Origin: JAGQZY01 sp964588335
GTDB taxonomy: Bacteria > Bdellovibrionota > Bdellovibrionia > Bdellovibrionales > JAGQZY01
Assembly: GCA_964588335.1 (NCBI GenBank)
Contig: CAZPOV010000001.1
Span: 62,001 to 126,000, forward strand
Direction: 5' to 3'
DNA: 64,000 nt
The notes beneath the pieces were generated by a model. The model was given only the letters and a program-made list of their open reading frames with translations, searched no databases and had not been told where the DNA came from. Positions within the stretch are counted from its first letter, which is position 1; each line of letters opens with the position of its first letter. The position numbers were made by a program, and so were the translations under genes. Of this stretch, positions 17,894-27,049 are shown in pieces.

Positions 17894-18450
17894 AGCGTCA
17901 TTATATCTTTTTCTTTGTCTTCAGCAATCTTATCGACGCTGGCAACATACTTATCAGTGATTTTTTGAATTTCGTCTTGGTGAGCCTTATTTTCGTCTTC
18001 GCTGATTTCTTTATCTTTTAACGCTTGTTTTAAAAGATCGTTGGCATCTCGGCGGGCCATACGAACTGATACTCGGGCGTCTTCAACCATCTTCTTGGTT
18101 TTCTTAACCAGGTCTTTACGGGTTTCTTCGGTCAACTCAGGAAGTTTTAAGCGAATCACTTTTCCGTCATTGATGGGAGCCATACCAATGTCACTTTTCA
18201 CAATCGATTGTTCGATGGACTTTAAGACCGAGGTTTCCCAAGGTGTAATAAGAAAGCTTCTGGCGTCCGGGCAGGAAACCGAGGCCACTTGGTTGAGTGG
18301 TGTTGGATTTCCGTAATATTCTACTTTCACACCATCAAGCATAGAAACCTGAGCGCGCCCCGTACGAACTTTTTTAAAATCTTCGTTTAACGAGTGGATG
18401 GCCTGTTTCATTTTATCTTCAGTTTCTTTCTTCAGAGCACTAAACTCCAT
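17890..18450 (-). CDS. frr: Ribosome recycling factor
   Basis: 186 residues, the standard length. Conserved three-helix-bundle segments are visible: FKKVRTGRA near residue 26, YYGNPTPLNQVASVSCPD, and the IRLKLPELTEETRKDLVK region. It works with EF-G to split post-termination ribosomes. It lies 12 bases after pyrH in the canonical cluster. Confidence 0.95.
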   Translation of the reverse strand: MEFSALKKETEDKMKQAIHSLNEDFKKVRTGRAQVSMLDGVKVEYYGNPTPLNQVASVSCPDARSFLITPWETSVLKSIEQSIVKSDIGMAPINDGKVIRLKLPELTEETRKDLVKKTKKMVEDARVSVRMARRDANDLLKQALKDKEISEDENKAHQDEIQKITDKYVASVDKIAEDKEKDIMTL

Positions 18451-18462
18451 AAGATCTCCCTT

Positions 18463-19182
18463 TTACGAGTGGATGATTGATCCCACTTTTTCACCCTTCA
18501 TAACACTCATGATGTTGCCACGTTGCATGAGCTTAAAAATAACGATGGGCATTTTATTATCCATACACAAACTTATCGCTGTCGAATCGATGACCTTAAG
18601 ACCCTGGCTCAAAGCTTCGTGGTGACTGATGCGCTCTACTTTAGAGGCGTCGTCAAACTTTTTAGGATCTTTGGTGTATATGCCATCAACGTTTGTCGCC
18701 TTTAGAATGACTTCGGCGTTGATTTCCATGCCTCGCAAGGCTGCCGCCGTATCGGTCGTGAAGTAAGGGTTACCGGTTCCTGCCGCGAAAATAACCACTC
18801 GCGCTTTCTCTAGGTGTCGAACTGATTTTCTGCGGATATAAGGCTCAGCAATTTGGGCCATTTCAATGGCCGACTGGACACGGGTTTGAACACCGATACT
18901 TTCTAGAGCATCTTGTAGAGCCAAGGCATTGATACAGGTGGCAAGCATTCCCATGTAATCACTGCTGGCACGGTCCATGCCTTTGGCTGCGGCGGCAACA
19001 CCTCGAAAGATATTCCCACCACCAATGACGATGCCCAGTTGAATTCCTTGGTCATGAACCGACTTAATTTCTTCGGCCACTTGTTTGATGACTTCAGAGT
19101 TGATTCCGTAACCCTCTTCACCAGCCAGAGCTTCGCCGCTGATTTTTAAGAGGGCCCTTTTATACTTAAGTTGGCTCACCAA
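18463..19182 (-). CDS. pyrH: Uridylate kinase
   Basis: 239 residues of the amino-acid-kinase fold: KISGEALAG at the N-terminus, IVIGGGNIFRG for phosphate binding, FAAGTGNPYFTTDTAAALR and the KATNVDGIYTKDPK uridylate-site motif. It phosphorylates UMP to UDP. It is placed between tsf and frr as usual. Confidence 0.95.
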   Translation of the reverse strand: MVSQLKYKRALLKISGEALAGEEGYGINSEVIKQVAEEIKSVHDQGIQLGIVIGGGNIFRGVAAAAKGMDRASSDYMGMLATCINALALQDALESIGVQTRVQSAIEMAQIAEPYIRRKSVRHLEKARVVIFAAGTGNPYFTTDTAAALRGMEINAEVILKATNVDGIYTKDPKKFDDASKVERISHHEALSQGLKVIDSTAISLCMDNKMPIVIFKLMQRGNIMSVMKGEKVGSIIHS

Positions 19183-19197
19183 TAACCTCTTTCTTTG

Positions 19198-19845
19198 TTA
19201 CTTAATGGCCGCGGCCACTTCTTCTGCGAAATTATCAGATTTCTTTTCAATTCCTTCGCCAAGTTCGAAACGCGTAAAACGTCGAATCACCAAGTTTTCA
19301 CCGATGTGAGCGATCGTATTTTTCAAGTGCTCAGCAACAGTGATGTCAGGGTTTTTAACGTATTTTTGTTCCATTAAGCAGTTTTCAGCGAGCCATTTGT
19401 TGATTTGACCGTTAACAATCTTTTCGATCATCTCTTCTTTTTTGCCCTCTTCGCGATTCTTGGCAGCAAGAACTTCTTTTTCTTTTTCGATCTCATCTTG
19501 CGAGACTTCTTCTTTGGACACAGCCAAAGGGTTGGTGGCCGCAATATGCATGGCGATGTCGGTGGTGAATTTTTTGAAATCGTCGTTACGTGCAACGAAA
19601 TCTGTTTCTGAGTTCACCTCAAGTAAAACGCCAATGCGACCACCGGCGTGAATGTATGAAGTTACTAAACCTTCGGCCGCAACACGTCCTGATTTCTTGG
19701 CAGCCTTAGTAAGACCTTTGGTGCGCAACCAGTCCGCGGCTTTATCAAAGTCACCGTCATTTTCTTGCAAAGCTTTTTTACAGTCGAGCATGCCCGCGCT
19801 TGTGCGTTCACGCAACTCTTTAACCATTTGAGCTGTAATAGCCAT
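19198..19845 (-). CDS. tsf: Translation elongation factor EF-Ts
   Basis: 215 residues, shorter than the 283 of E. coli. The UBA-like N-terminus (VKELRERTSAGMLDCKKAL) and the EF-Tu contact motif SETDFVARNDDF are intact. It is the nucleotide exchange factor for EF-Tu. ATG at 19845 is chosen for the strong AAAGGAG 7 bases upstream; an in-frame start at 19872 would precede that site. The reduced length suggests a single core subdomain, as in other short EF-Ts forms. Confidence 0.94.
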   Translation of the reverse strand: MAITAQMVKELRERTSAGMLDCKKALQENDGDFDKAADWLRTKGLTKAAKKSGRVAAEGLVTSYIHAGGRIGVLLEVNSETDFVARNDDFKKFTTDIAMHIAATNPLAVSKEEVSQDEIEKEKEVLAAKNREEGKKEEMIEKIVNGQINKWLAENCLMEQKYVKNPDITVAEHLKNTIAHIGENLVIRRFTRFELGEGIEKKSDNFAEEVAAAIK

Positions 19846-19892
19846 TCTCTTCTCCTTTAAAATTCTAGTCAAAAATCAGATAAAGCTGTTTT

Positions 19893-20837
19893 CTATTTTT
19901 CTTTTTTCTTATCGGCTTCGGGATCCGTATCAGCAACAACAACTTTTTCTGGACCATCTTCGTCACTGGCGCTGGCTTCAACTTCCTGCATGATTTCAAT
20001 CTCATCAGCAGTACCGGCGGCAACAAGCTTACGACCTTTAGTGGCTTTTACCACGGCAGGACCGGTGGTTGTTTGTGGCTGTTGTTCTTTTTTCTCGGTT
20101 TCTTTTTTCTCAGCCTCAACATCCGATTGCTTGTCTGATTGTGAGCGAAGTTTTTGCTCCCATTTTTTCGCACCTTTTTGATAGGCGTCGGAAATCAAGT
20201 TGCAGAAAAGTTTGATCGAGCGAATAGCGTCGTCGTTTCCAGGGATTGGATATTCGATTTCTTCTGGATCGGAGTTGGTATCACAAATACCAAAAACACC
20301 CATATCAAGGTTTTTGGCTTCTTTCACTGCGATATGCTCTTTGGTGACATCGACGACAAACATCATGCCCGGGGGCTCTTTCATGTCGCGAATTCCTTCA
20401 AGATACTCGTTAAGTTTTCCGTATTCTTTTTCAATTTGTGAGCGCTCTTTTTTGTTAAAATACTCAAGCTCACCCTTGTCGCGCATTTGATCAATTTTTT
20501 TCAAACGATCGATACTTTGTTTGATTGTCACAAAGTTGGTTAAAGTTCCACCCAACCATCTTTTGGTCACATAAAATCCACCACATTGAGCAGCCGCTTC
20601 TTGCACAGCCTCAACAGCTTGTTTTTTAGTTCCAACGAAAATGATTTTTTCGCCTTGAGCGGCTCTTTCTTCAACAGCAGCTAAAGCTTTTTTAGTCATT
20701 TCCAATGTTTTTTGAAGATCGATGATGTGAATGCCACCACGGTCTCCGAAAACATAGGGTTTCATTTTAGGGTTCCATCGTTGTGTTTGATGGCCGAAGT
20801 GTACGCCCGAGTCGAGCATGTCTTTAAGGGTAACCAT
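19893..20837 (-). CDS. rpsB: 30S ribosomal protein S2 with a long acidic/basic C-terminal tail
   Basis: 314 residues; the S2 core (LDSGVHFGHQT, KRWLGGTLTNF, GICDTNSDPEEIEYPIPGNDDA) ends near residue 235. The remaining roughly 75 residues are a Lys/Glu-rich low-complexity tail absent from E. coli S2. ATG at 20837 is fixed by GGAGG 8 bases upstream. It heads the rpsB-tsf-pyrH-frr-uppS-cdsA-rseP cluster and is preceded by a leader that can fold. Confidence 0.95.
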   Translation of the reverse strand: MVTLKDMLDSGVHFGHQTQRWNPKMKPYVFGDRGGIHIIDLQKTLEMTKKALAAVEERAAQGEKIIFVGTKKQAVEAVQEAAAQCGGFYVTKRWLGGTLTNFVTIKQSIDRLKKIDQMRDKGELEYFNKKERSQIEKEYGKLNEYLEGIRDMKEPPGMMFVVDVTKEHIAVKEAKNLDMGVFGICDTNSDPEEIEYPIPGNDDAIRSIKLFCNLISDAYQKGAKKWEQKLRSQSDKQSDVEAEKKETEKKEQQPQTTTGPAVVKATKGRKLVAAGTADEIEIMQEVEASASDEDGPEKVVVADTDPEADKKKEK

Positions 20838-20866
20838 ATTGTAATCCTCCTGTCTGGTTAAACCTC

Positions 20867-20912
20867 CCTCTCGGCACAGATTCCATTGGAACACCAGTAG
20901 AGTTCCGAGAGG
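20867..20912 (-). promoter_or_regulatory. Stem-loop in the rpsB leader (possible S2 autoregulatory element)
   Basis: On the - strand an 8-bp perfect stem, CCTCTCGG (20912-20905) with CCGAGAGG (20874-20867), encloses about 30 bases that can form a smaller TTCCA/TGGAA hairpin. It ends roughly 30 bases before the rpsB ATG. rpsB leaders are autoregulated by S2 in gammaproteobacteria; that this one is an equivalent is inference. Confidence 0.5.
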
Positions 20913-20990
20913 TGCGAATTAAACTAATATAACTAGTTAGACCGAGGGTTTAGCACGGAGTGGCGGGGCCTGCAACCAGATTTCGAACCG

Positions 20991-22082
20991 CTAAAGTTCG
21001 GCTTGGGGACTTTCAAAAGCACGCTGGGGAGCCATCTCAATGGCTTCGGCGGCCTGCAATCCACATAGAATCTCGTGGGCCCAGCCAATGGAGCCGGAGA
21101 ACAAAGGTGAGTGGATTGATAAGTTGTTGAAATGAGACATTTTTCCGCTTTCAAGATGGGATTTCTCGAAATTGGCGTAGACTCTGTCGTGAAGTAAAAC
21201 CTGCTCGGTGCCAGGAAGATTATTTTCACTGGCAAAGGCTCTTTTGATCTGTTTTTTGATCTCTTTTAAAGCCACTCCTGTGGTTTCACTGTCAGCCGTC
21301 ACCTCGGCCGGAATAAATGTCTCCCATCGTGAAACCAAGTGACCATTGATGCGAGAGAATTGTCCCAGACAAGGCTGATTCTTTGAGCCCATAAGCAGAT
21401 AAAGTTGATCGATTTCGTATGCCTCTGGCTCTTCGGTGTGGTGGATGATCAAATTCACCGACGAATACCAATGGGCCTTGCCAAATTGACTGGCGGACTT
21501 TTTCATCTCATTGCCCAGTTGCTCAAAAACGAATTTGAACTGGTCGAAAAAGTAAAAATGGCTGCCGCGAAGAGTGGTTTTGGCATTCAACGTTAACGAC
21601 GTGATACCCTCTTCATCGTATTCGATGTCTGTGACCTGCTGATCGAGAAAAATCGAAGGCTCCACTTGGTCGAGGGCTTGCTGCCAGTAGTTTTCAACTT
21701 GCAGCTGGGGGAGATGATTTTCAGTGACTAAATAGGGATCGACGGCTTCAGCGGCAGAGATTTTCTCTTTGCCAAAGCCAATGAAGCTTTTGAATTGACC
21801 CTTTTCAAAGGTGATGGGGGTTCCTTCGCGGACGGCAATGTCTCCGAACGGTGAGGTTGACAGATGAGACGTGTCCATTGGCTGGTTAAAGGGAACCCGG
21901 GCCATAACAATGGATCCAAGGGAATCCACTGTCTTGATCGGGCTACCACTGAGATGACGAGCATCCAGGAGGCAAAAATTTTGCTGCTTCTTAGAAAGTT
22001 CATAAGCCAAAGTCAGACTGGCCAGGTTGTATCCAATAATTACGTGATCGTAGCGCTTTTGTAACTTCTGAGTATCTGCCAT
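20991..22082 (-). CDS. Probable FAD/NAD(P)-binding oxidoreductase-like protein
   Basis: 363 residues from ATG at 22082. The N-terminus reads DHVIIGYNLASLTLAYELSKKQ, a Rossmann beta-alpha-beta unit in which the usual GxGxxG has become GYNLAS. The C-terminal part (IHSPLFSGSIGWAHEILCGLQAAEAIE) resembles the FAD-closing segment of amine-oxidase/phytoene-desaturase-like proteins. Substrate unknown, and the degenerate glycine motif may weaken cofactor binding. A longer in-frame start exists but its sequence is not protein-like. No clear Shine-Dalgarno is seen. Confidence 0.65.
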   Translation of the reverse strand: MADTQKLQKRYDHVIIGYNLASLTLAYELSKKQQNFCLLDARHLSGSPIKTVDSLGSIVMARVPFNQPMDTSHLSTSPFGDIAVREGTPITFEKGQFKSFIGFGKEKISAAEAVDPYLVTENHLPQLQVENYWQQALDQVEPSIFLDQQVTDIEYDEEGITSLTLNAKTTLRGSHFYFFDQFKFVFEQLGNEMKKSASQFGKAHWYSSVNLIIHHTEEPEAYEIDQLYLLMGSKNQPCLGQFSRINGHLVSRWETFIPAEVTADSETTGVALKEIKKQIKRAFASENNLPGTEQVLLHDRVYANFEKSHLESGKMSHFNNLSIHSPLFSGSIGWAHEILCGLQAAEAIEMAPQRAFESPQAEL

Positions 22083-22107
22083 ACCTATAAACTTTAAGAA
22101 ACCGAGC

Positions 22108-22119
22108 CCCCTGGCAAGT
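22108..22119 (-). repeat. 12-base element shared with the TonB-receptor upstream region
   Basis: ACTTGCCAGGGG on the - strand, about 29 bases before the start of the oxidoreductase-like gene. The identical 12-mer occurs about 32 bases before the TonB-receptor start (31651-31662). TTGCCA could serve as a -35 box in both. Confidence 0.4.
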
Positions 22120-22212
22120 GAAAACTGCTTCCACTGGAGCCCCGACAAGCTGCAACATGGGCGCTGAGCTCTCTGGCGAGGCTGACAGATTTCAAGCAAA
22201 AATCAATAGCCG

Positions 22213-23103
22213 CTATTTAAGATGAAAAAACTTTTTAATGAGGCTGGCGAGGGCCGTGAGAAGAGGCCGCAGGCAGCGACCCGCCATCGGATATTGACGC
22301 AAAACCGCAGCCCAGCGGGGAGAATTCTTATAATAAAAAGCCACCCATGATCGGCCCAAAGAAGATTTTTTTAACACTTGATCGCGGAACTCACAAAGAG
22401 TGACCACAGTCGGATCAACTCGAGACCCAAAAGCTTCGTTGGCAATGAAGCAACGGCTGGCGTGGGCATCGCAAAGCTTTAAAAAAGTTTTGAAGGCCTG
22501 TGGGTTTTTTGCTTTTCTAGCTTCTTTTTCAGCTTTGCGAATTATAGTATTATAAACCGGTGAAAAGCGGACAAAGCGAGACAGAATTTCCAGGGATTCC
22601 ATTTGTTTGGGATAAAACTTGGGGTTGGAATCGTAGATCAAAAGCAGGTCCCAAAGCACGGAACAAATAATAGTGATCTCTTTGGGGTGATCGTTAAAAT
22701 GTTTGGGATCTAAAGTTTTGCGAGACGGGGCTTTCACGACAATTTGTAAAACCTTAAGATACTTTTCATAAGCTTGTGCTGCTTGTGAATAATCTCCAAT
22801 CTGTAGCAGTCGATGTCCCTGTTTAACCAGCCCCAGTCGAGTTTTCCAGAGCGCGCTCGCTTCGCTGGCTTTCAGTTCTTGCTTTGCAAGTTCTTGCGCC
22901 CCGAGGCTGGCGGATTTTTTAAGAGACTTCATGCAAGTGGCGCAGACAAAGTTTGGTACACCCTCTTGTCCTGATTTTTGCAAGCTAAGGCGTAAGCCGG
23001 CATCAACCGCAGTTAAATTGGGGTCCTCTTTTCCACAGTTTTGACATGTGGTTAAATTGGAAACATCCTTGGAGCCATCAGAGGGCGTTGCTTCATTGCT
23101 CAT
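22213..23103 (-). CDS. Zinc-ribbon protein of unknown function
   Basis: 296 residues. Two CxxC pairs about 34 residues apart (CQNCGKE near 20 and CATCMKS near 55) form a likely zinc ribbon. The rest is helical with a TPR-like unit (GDYSQAAQAYEKYLKVLQ). It is probably cytoplasmic. There is no Shine-Dalgarno; TTAACA and TACAAT promoter boxes end 9 bases before the ATG, suggesting a near-leaderless mRNA. Function not recognised. Confidence 0.7.
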   Translation of the reverse strand: MSNEATPSDGSKDVSNLTTCQNCGKEDPNLTAVDAGLRLSLQKSGQEGVPNFVCATCMKSLKKSASLGAQELAKQELKASEASALWKTRLGLVKQGHRLLQIGDYSQAAQAYEKYLKVLQIVVKAPSRKTLDPKHFNDHPKEITIICSVLWDLLLIYDSNPKFYPKQMESLEILSRFVRFSPVYNTIIRKAEKEARKAKNPQAFKTFLKLCDAHASRCFIANEAFGSRVDPTVVTLCEFRDQVLKKSSLGRSWVAFYYKNSPRWAAVLRQYPMAGRCLRPLLTALASLIKKFFHLK

Positions 23104-23112
23104 GAGATTCTT

Positions 23113-23141
23113 ATTGTAATTTTTTATGAAGAAGTTGTTAA
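23113..23141 (-). promoter_or_regulatory. Candidate promoter of the zinc-ribbon gene
   Basis: TTAACA (23141-23136), a 17-base spacer and TACAAT (23118-23113) on the - strand, each matching five of six consensus bases. Only 9 bases separate the -10 box from the ATG at 23103. Confidence 0.65.
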
Positions 23142-23184
23142 GGATAGAAGTTGAGGATGGGTTGGAGCTGGGCCTTGGTCGCTT

Positions 23185-25215
23185 TTACATTAGACTGTAG
23201 GGGTCGACATCAATAAGACATTTGGTTTTTTTAACCTGGTCTTTGATAAAGGTCTCAGCTTTGTTGGCAAGAAAGTTAATGATCTGATGATCTTGCGCCT
23301 TAATTAAAATGTGATAGCGGTAGCGATTTTTAAGGCGAGACAGGGGAGCCGGAGTCGGCCCTAAGACTTGTGCGCCTTTCAGATTATCAAACTTATCGAT
23401 AAGAGCTCTTAGAAATGCAACGATGGCTTGGCCTTCAACAATCACATCATTTTCTTTTAAATGACTCAGCCGAATCGCTGTGATTTTGCCAAACGGGGGG
23501 TAATGAAAAAATTGTCGATGCTCAAGCTCTTGATTTACAAAAGCCAAGTAGTCATGAGTTTTCGCTGCCACTAAGCTGGTGTGATTCACTTTATAGGTTT
23601 GAATGACAACCTCTCCAGGCGTTTGGTGGCGCCCGGCCCGTCCGCTGACCTGAGTGCAAAGTTGAAAGCAGCGCTCATTGGCGCGAAAATCGGGAACATT
23701 GAAAGCGACATCGGCATGAACGATTCCCACCAATGCTAAGTTTTTAAAATCCAAGCCTTTAGCAATCATTTGCGTTCCCACTAGAAAATCGACCTCGCGA
23801 TTTTCCATTTTTGCGACCATATCTTCGATGGCTTCGCGACTGTTGATTTCGTCTCGATCGGCGCGGAAGACGTGTGATTCAGGAAACAATTTACGAATAT
23901 CTTTTTCAACAGCCTCAGTGCCAAGCCCGTAGGCCTTTGGCTCTCCTTCTTTGCACTCGGGGCATTCGTCGGTCAGACGATCGTGATAATTGCAGTAATG
24001 GCAGACCAAGTGATGCTTACCGTGCAGAGTCAGTGAGATATCACAGTTGGGACATTCATAGGTGAATCCACATTCGAAACATTGAACACTGGGAGCCACT
24101 CCGCGACGGTTTAAGAACAGAGCACATTGGTGTCCGGCCTCATAGTTCGCCTTTAGTTTCAAAAACAGGGTTTTCGACATCCAATAGGGCAGATCCAGGG
24201 TGGCGTCGCGATCCTCCCGAGGATTGACGATTTCGACAGTGGGAAGGGGACGAGATTGCACCCGATTTTTCATAGTGATTAATGTGTATTTACCCTCAGA
24301 GGCATTTTGCCAAGTCTCGACACTGGGAGTGGCGGAACCTAAAATGACCGGAATCTTGGCCAGAGCGCCTCGCATGACGGCGGCATCCCGAGCGTTGTAT
24401 TTTAACTTTTCCTCTTGTTTGAAACTGGTTTCGTGCTCCTCATCGACAATGATCACTCCCAGTTTCGGCATCGGACAGAACAGAGCCGAACGGGCACCTA
24501 TCAACAATCGCTTTTTTTTATCAACAACCTGCCACCATTGATTTGTTTTCTCGCGATCAGTCAGATGAGAGTGCAAAACGGCGATCTGGTCTGGAAAACG
24601 TTCAGCAAAACGTCGAATTAATTGTGGGGTTAATGAGATCTCTGGAACCAAAACCATGGCGCCTTCGCCACGTTCCAAAGCCTCCTCAATAATTTCAATG
24701 TAGACTTCGGTTTTGCCCGACCCGGTCACGCCGTGCAGAAGAAAGGTTCCGGCTTTTTTATCTTTTACGGTTTTAACTGCGACCTTTTGTTCGTCCGTCA
24801 ATTCGGGAGCCGCTTTAAAGGCAACATCAGGAACGATAGCCTCTTTGCGAGATTTTCGTTTGGTGTTTTTTTTAAGGGGTGGATACACCAGTTGATGAAT
24901 CTGCCCCAAAGGGTAAACGTAATAATCCGACATCCATTGCAACCACTTCAGATGGAGAGAGTCGAGAGGTGGACGTTCTTCATCGAAGCCAATAATCGGT
25001 TTAGCGGCAAAGTCTTTTTCTGAATCAGGGTTGGGCTGGGTTTTTTCGACAACCAAGCCTTTGACCTCGCGATTTTTGGGGCCAAAGGGGACTTTGACGG
25101 CTTGCCCGGGAGAGAGGTTTAAAGAGTCATCAGCTTCGTAAGTAAAGGTTCCTCTCAGCGGAGCATTGACGGCAATTTGCCAGCGTGTTGTCTTTTCCCC
25201 CAATTGGGGTTGCAT
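23185..25215 (-). CDS. priA: Primosomal replication-restart helicase PriA
   Basis: 676 residues. N-terminal 3-prime-DNA-binding domain, Walker A HGVTGSGKTEVY, DEEH box in IIVDEEHETSFKQ, and the zinc-binding Cys cluster (CFECGFTYECPNC, CHYCNY, CPEC). The helicase C-domain follows (QMIAKGLDF, QVSGRAGR). It reloads the replisome at stalled forks. The ATG overlaps the upstream stop as TAATG. Length is somewhat short of E. coli PriA (732). Confidence 0.95.
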   Translation of the reverse strand: MQPQLGEKTTRWQIAVNAPLRGTFTYEADDSLNLSPGQAVKVPFGPKNREVKGLVVEKTQPNPDSEKDFAAKPIIGFDEERPPLDSLHLKWLQWMSDYYVYPLGQIHQLVYPPLKKNTKRKSRKEAIVPDVAFKAAPELTDEQKVAVKTVKDKKAGTFLLHGVTGSGKTEVYIEIIEEALERGEGAMVLVPEISLTPQLIRRFAERFPDQIAVLHSHLTDREKTNQWWQVVDKKKRLLIGARSALFCPMPKLGVIIVDEEHETSFKQEEKLKYNARDAAVMRGALAKIPVILGSATPSVETWQNASEGKYTLITMKNRVQSRPLPTVEIVNPREDRDATLDLPYWMSKTLFLKLKANYEAGHQCALFLNRRGVAPSVQCFECGFTYECPNCDISLTLHGKHHLVCHYCNYHDRLTDECPECKEGEPKAYGLGTEAVEKDIRKLFPESHVFRADRDEINSREAIEDMVAKMENREVDFLVGTQMIAKGLDFKNLALVGIVHADVAFNVPDFRANERCFQLCTQVSGRAGRHQTPGEVVIQTYKVNHTSLVAAKTHDYLAFVNQELEHRQFFHYPPFGKITAIRLSHLKENDVIVEGQAIVAFLRALIDKFDNLKGAQVLGPTPAPLSRLKNRYRYHILIKAQDHQIINFLANKAETFIKDQVKKTKCLIDVDPYSLM

Positions 25216-26045
25216 TATCTAAACCTCGAATAGAATTCTTTAATAAGTGGATCGGTAGGAATAGAGCCGGTGTCTGCAGAATCCAAGGCCCAATCTTTTT
25301 TACTAGGCTTGGTGGTCTCTGCTTTTAGGACTTTGATTTTGGCGACATTGTCGTTCCAGGTGATGCGCTGATCACCGGGAAGGCGCAGGCCACCGGGGTA
25401 AGACTGGTAATTGTTATTAACAAACTCCGCCTGTGAGCGAAGGCGTCCTTTGGTAATGTAAAACGAATCCTGTTCAACCCAAAGTTGAGTTTGAGCATTG
25501 CCCCCTTGGCTGTTGCTATGGGCTCCGATCGAGTAATTGACCGTGCCCTCCATAGGAGCCAGGCTAATATAGGGTTCAGGAGTCATTTTTGTTTGTCCCT
25601 CTTCATAGGATGGGGGTGGCGTTGAGGTGATCCAGTCCGGCACAAACTTGTAACCTATGAGTCGGTTTAAAAGGCTTCGTGAAGAACGGTCATGAAACAA
25701 TGGCTCGAAAAAATCAGGACTTTTCTTAAACGATTTTAAGGCCTTTTTACGACTGAGGGTCTTGCGATCTTTTGCAGAGTATCGAATGGCGAAGTTCCAA
25801 GGGTTGGAGCTGTCGAGGCTGTTGACTTCGACCTTCATGCGATCACCATGGGCGACGGTCCAAACTTCTCGAGCGCGAATTTGCTTTTCTTTTGATTCAA
25901 GCGTGACCTCACGAACTATTTTGTAAGTGCTTCGGCCATTGTTACGGGTCATTTTTTTTACAATGGTTTCGGTTCGTGGAATGTAGGCAAACGCAGAAAG
26001 GGGAAGAAGAGAGCCAACAATAAATAAAATCATCAGAGTTTTCAT
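25215..26045 (-). CDS. Secreted protein of unknown function
   Basis: 276 residues with a clear signal peptide (residues 1-20, LSAFA then YIPR). The mature part is beta-rich with many Lys/Arg and Ser. It loosely resembles LolA-type outer-membrane-lipoprotein carrier folds (repeated strands such as TYKIVREVTLES, QTQLWVEQDSFYITKGRL), but I cannot establish this. AAGGA lies 7 bases upstream. It lies between galU (9-base gap) and priA (TAATG overlap) in one transcript. Confidence 0.65.
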   Translation of the reverse strand: MKTLMILFIVGSLLPLSAFAYIPRTETIVKKMTRNNGRSTYKIVREVTLESKEKQIRAREVWTVAHGDRMKVEVNSLDSSNPWNFAIRYSAKDRKTLSRKKALKSFKKSPDFFEPLFHDRSSRSLLNRLIGYKFVPDWITSTPPPSYEEGQTKMTPEPYISLAPMEGTVNYSIGAHSNSQGGNAQTQLWVEQDSFYITKGRLRSQAEFVNNNYQSYPGGLRLPGDQRITWNDNVAKIKVLKAETTKPSKKDWALDSADTGSIPTDPLIKEFYSRFR

Positions 26046-26054
26046 TTCGAATCC

Positions 26055-26924
26055 TTAAAGTTTTAGAGTGGAAAGATAGTTTCGAAGAGCCTCGCCGACT
26101 TGTGGGTGTTCAAGTCCGATCTCAATATTGGCTTGAAGATAACCAAGCTTATCTCCGGCGTCATACCGTCTGGCAACAAAGCGGCGCGCGTAAAGTCCTG
26201 CCTCTTTGGCCTCGGCCGTCATGGCGTCGGTCAATTGAATTTCACCATTTTTACCAGGCTTCTGATTTTCTAAATATCCAAACAGTGACGAGTTAAAAAT
26301 GTAACGCCCGGGCAGTGCGAGCCGACTGGGTGCTTTTTCTGGTTGAGGTTTTTCGACCACCGAAAGAACTTTCATGTTGTCGTCGGTTTGATTTTCAACT
26401 TCAACAATTCCATATTTTTTAACATCGTCCTGAGGAACCTCCATAACCGCCACCGTCGAACATCCCGTTGCCTCGTAACCTTGAGCCAATTGAGCGGTGA
26501 CGCTGGGGTTGTCATCGGAAATCATGATCTCATCGCCGAGCAAGACCGCAAACGGTTGCTCACCGACGGCTGGGCGTCCCATGTAAACGGCGTGTCCCAA
26601 GCCTTTGGCCTCTTTTTGACGAATGCTGATAACTTGCACCATCTCTTGAATGTCTTTAACGATTTTCAGCAGTTCCGTCTTTCCAGTTTTCGCTAAGGTA
26701 TCTTCCAGTTCGTAGGTGCGATCGAAAAAATCTTCAATGGCATTTTTGTTTCGACCGGCGATAATAATGATGTCTTCAATTCCGGCCTGAATAGCCTCTT
26801 CGACAACATACAATAAGATTGGTTTATCGACGATCGGCAGCAGTTCTTTGGGAACTGTTTTTGTCGCGGGCAAAAACCGAGTTCCTAGGCCAGCGGCTGG
26901 AATTATGGCTTTTTTAAGCTTCAT
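26055..26924 (-). CDS. galU: UTP-glucose-1-phosphate uridylyltransferase
   Basis: 289 residues. Nucleotidyltransferase motif AAGLGTRFLPATKTVPKEL, IVDKPILLYVVEEA, GLGHAV and the VEKPQPEKAPS segment are typical of GalU. It makes UDP-glucose for envelope polysaccharides. GAGG lies 5 bases upstream of the ATG. Confidence 0.94.
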   Translation of the reverse strand: MKLKKAIIPAAGLGTRFLPATKTVPKELLPIVDKPILLYVVEEAIQAGIEDIIIIAGRNKNAIEDFFDRTYELEDTLAKTGKTELLKIVKDIQEMVQVISIRQKEAKGLGHAVYMGRPAVGEQPFAVLLGDEIMISDDNPSVTAQLAQGYEATGCSTVAVMEVPQDDVKKYGIVEVENQTDDNMKVLSVVEKPQPEKAPSRLALPGRYIFNSSLFGYLENQKPGKNGEIQLTDAMTAEAKEAGLYARRFVARRYDAGDKLGYLQANIEIGLEHPQVGEALRNYLSTLKL

Positions 26925-27019
26925 GACGACCTCTTCTCAAAATGAGATAGTGTTGGAATTCAAAACAGTATCATAATGGGATAAAAAGCGGCAAAAATAA
27001 AGGCATTAAAACAGTTTTC

Positions 27020-27028
27020 TGGTACAAT
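27020..27028 (+). promoter_or_regulatory. Extended -10 promoter element
   Basis: TGG-TACAAT lies 21 bases before the GTG start at 27050, with no convincing -35 box. It fits the TGn extended -10 class, and similar TGG extensions precede three other + strand genes in the window. Confidence 0.5.
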
Positions 27029-27049
27029 AAAAGGTAGTTAGGGGGGATT

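Noticed and set aside
20940..20995. A tRNA-like 3-prime end on the - strand (GGTTCGAAATC ... CCCCGCCA)
   Set aside because: The putative T-stem bases do not pair, and no D-arm, anticodon arm or acceptor partner is found upstream; it overlaps the end of a coding region.
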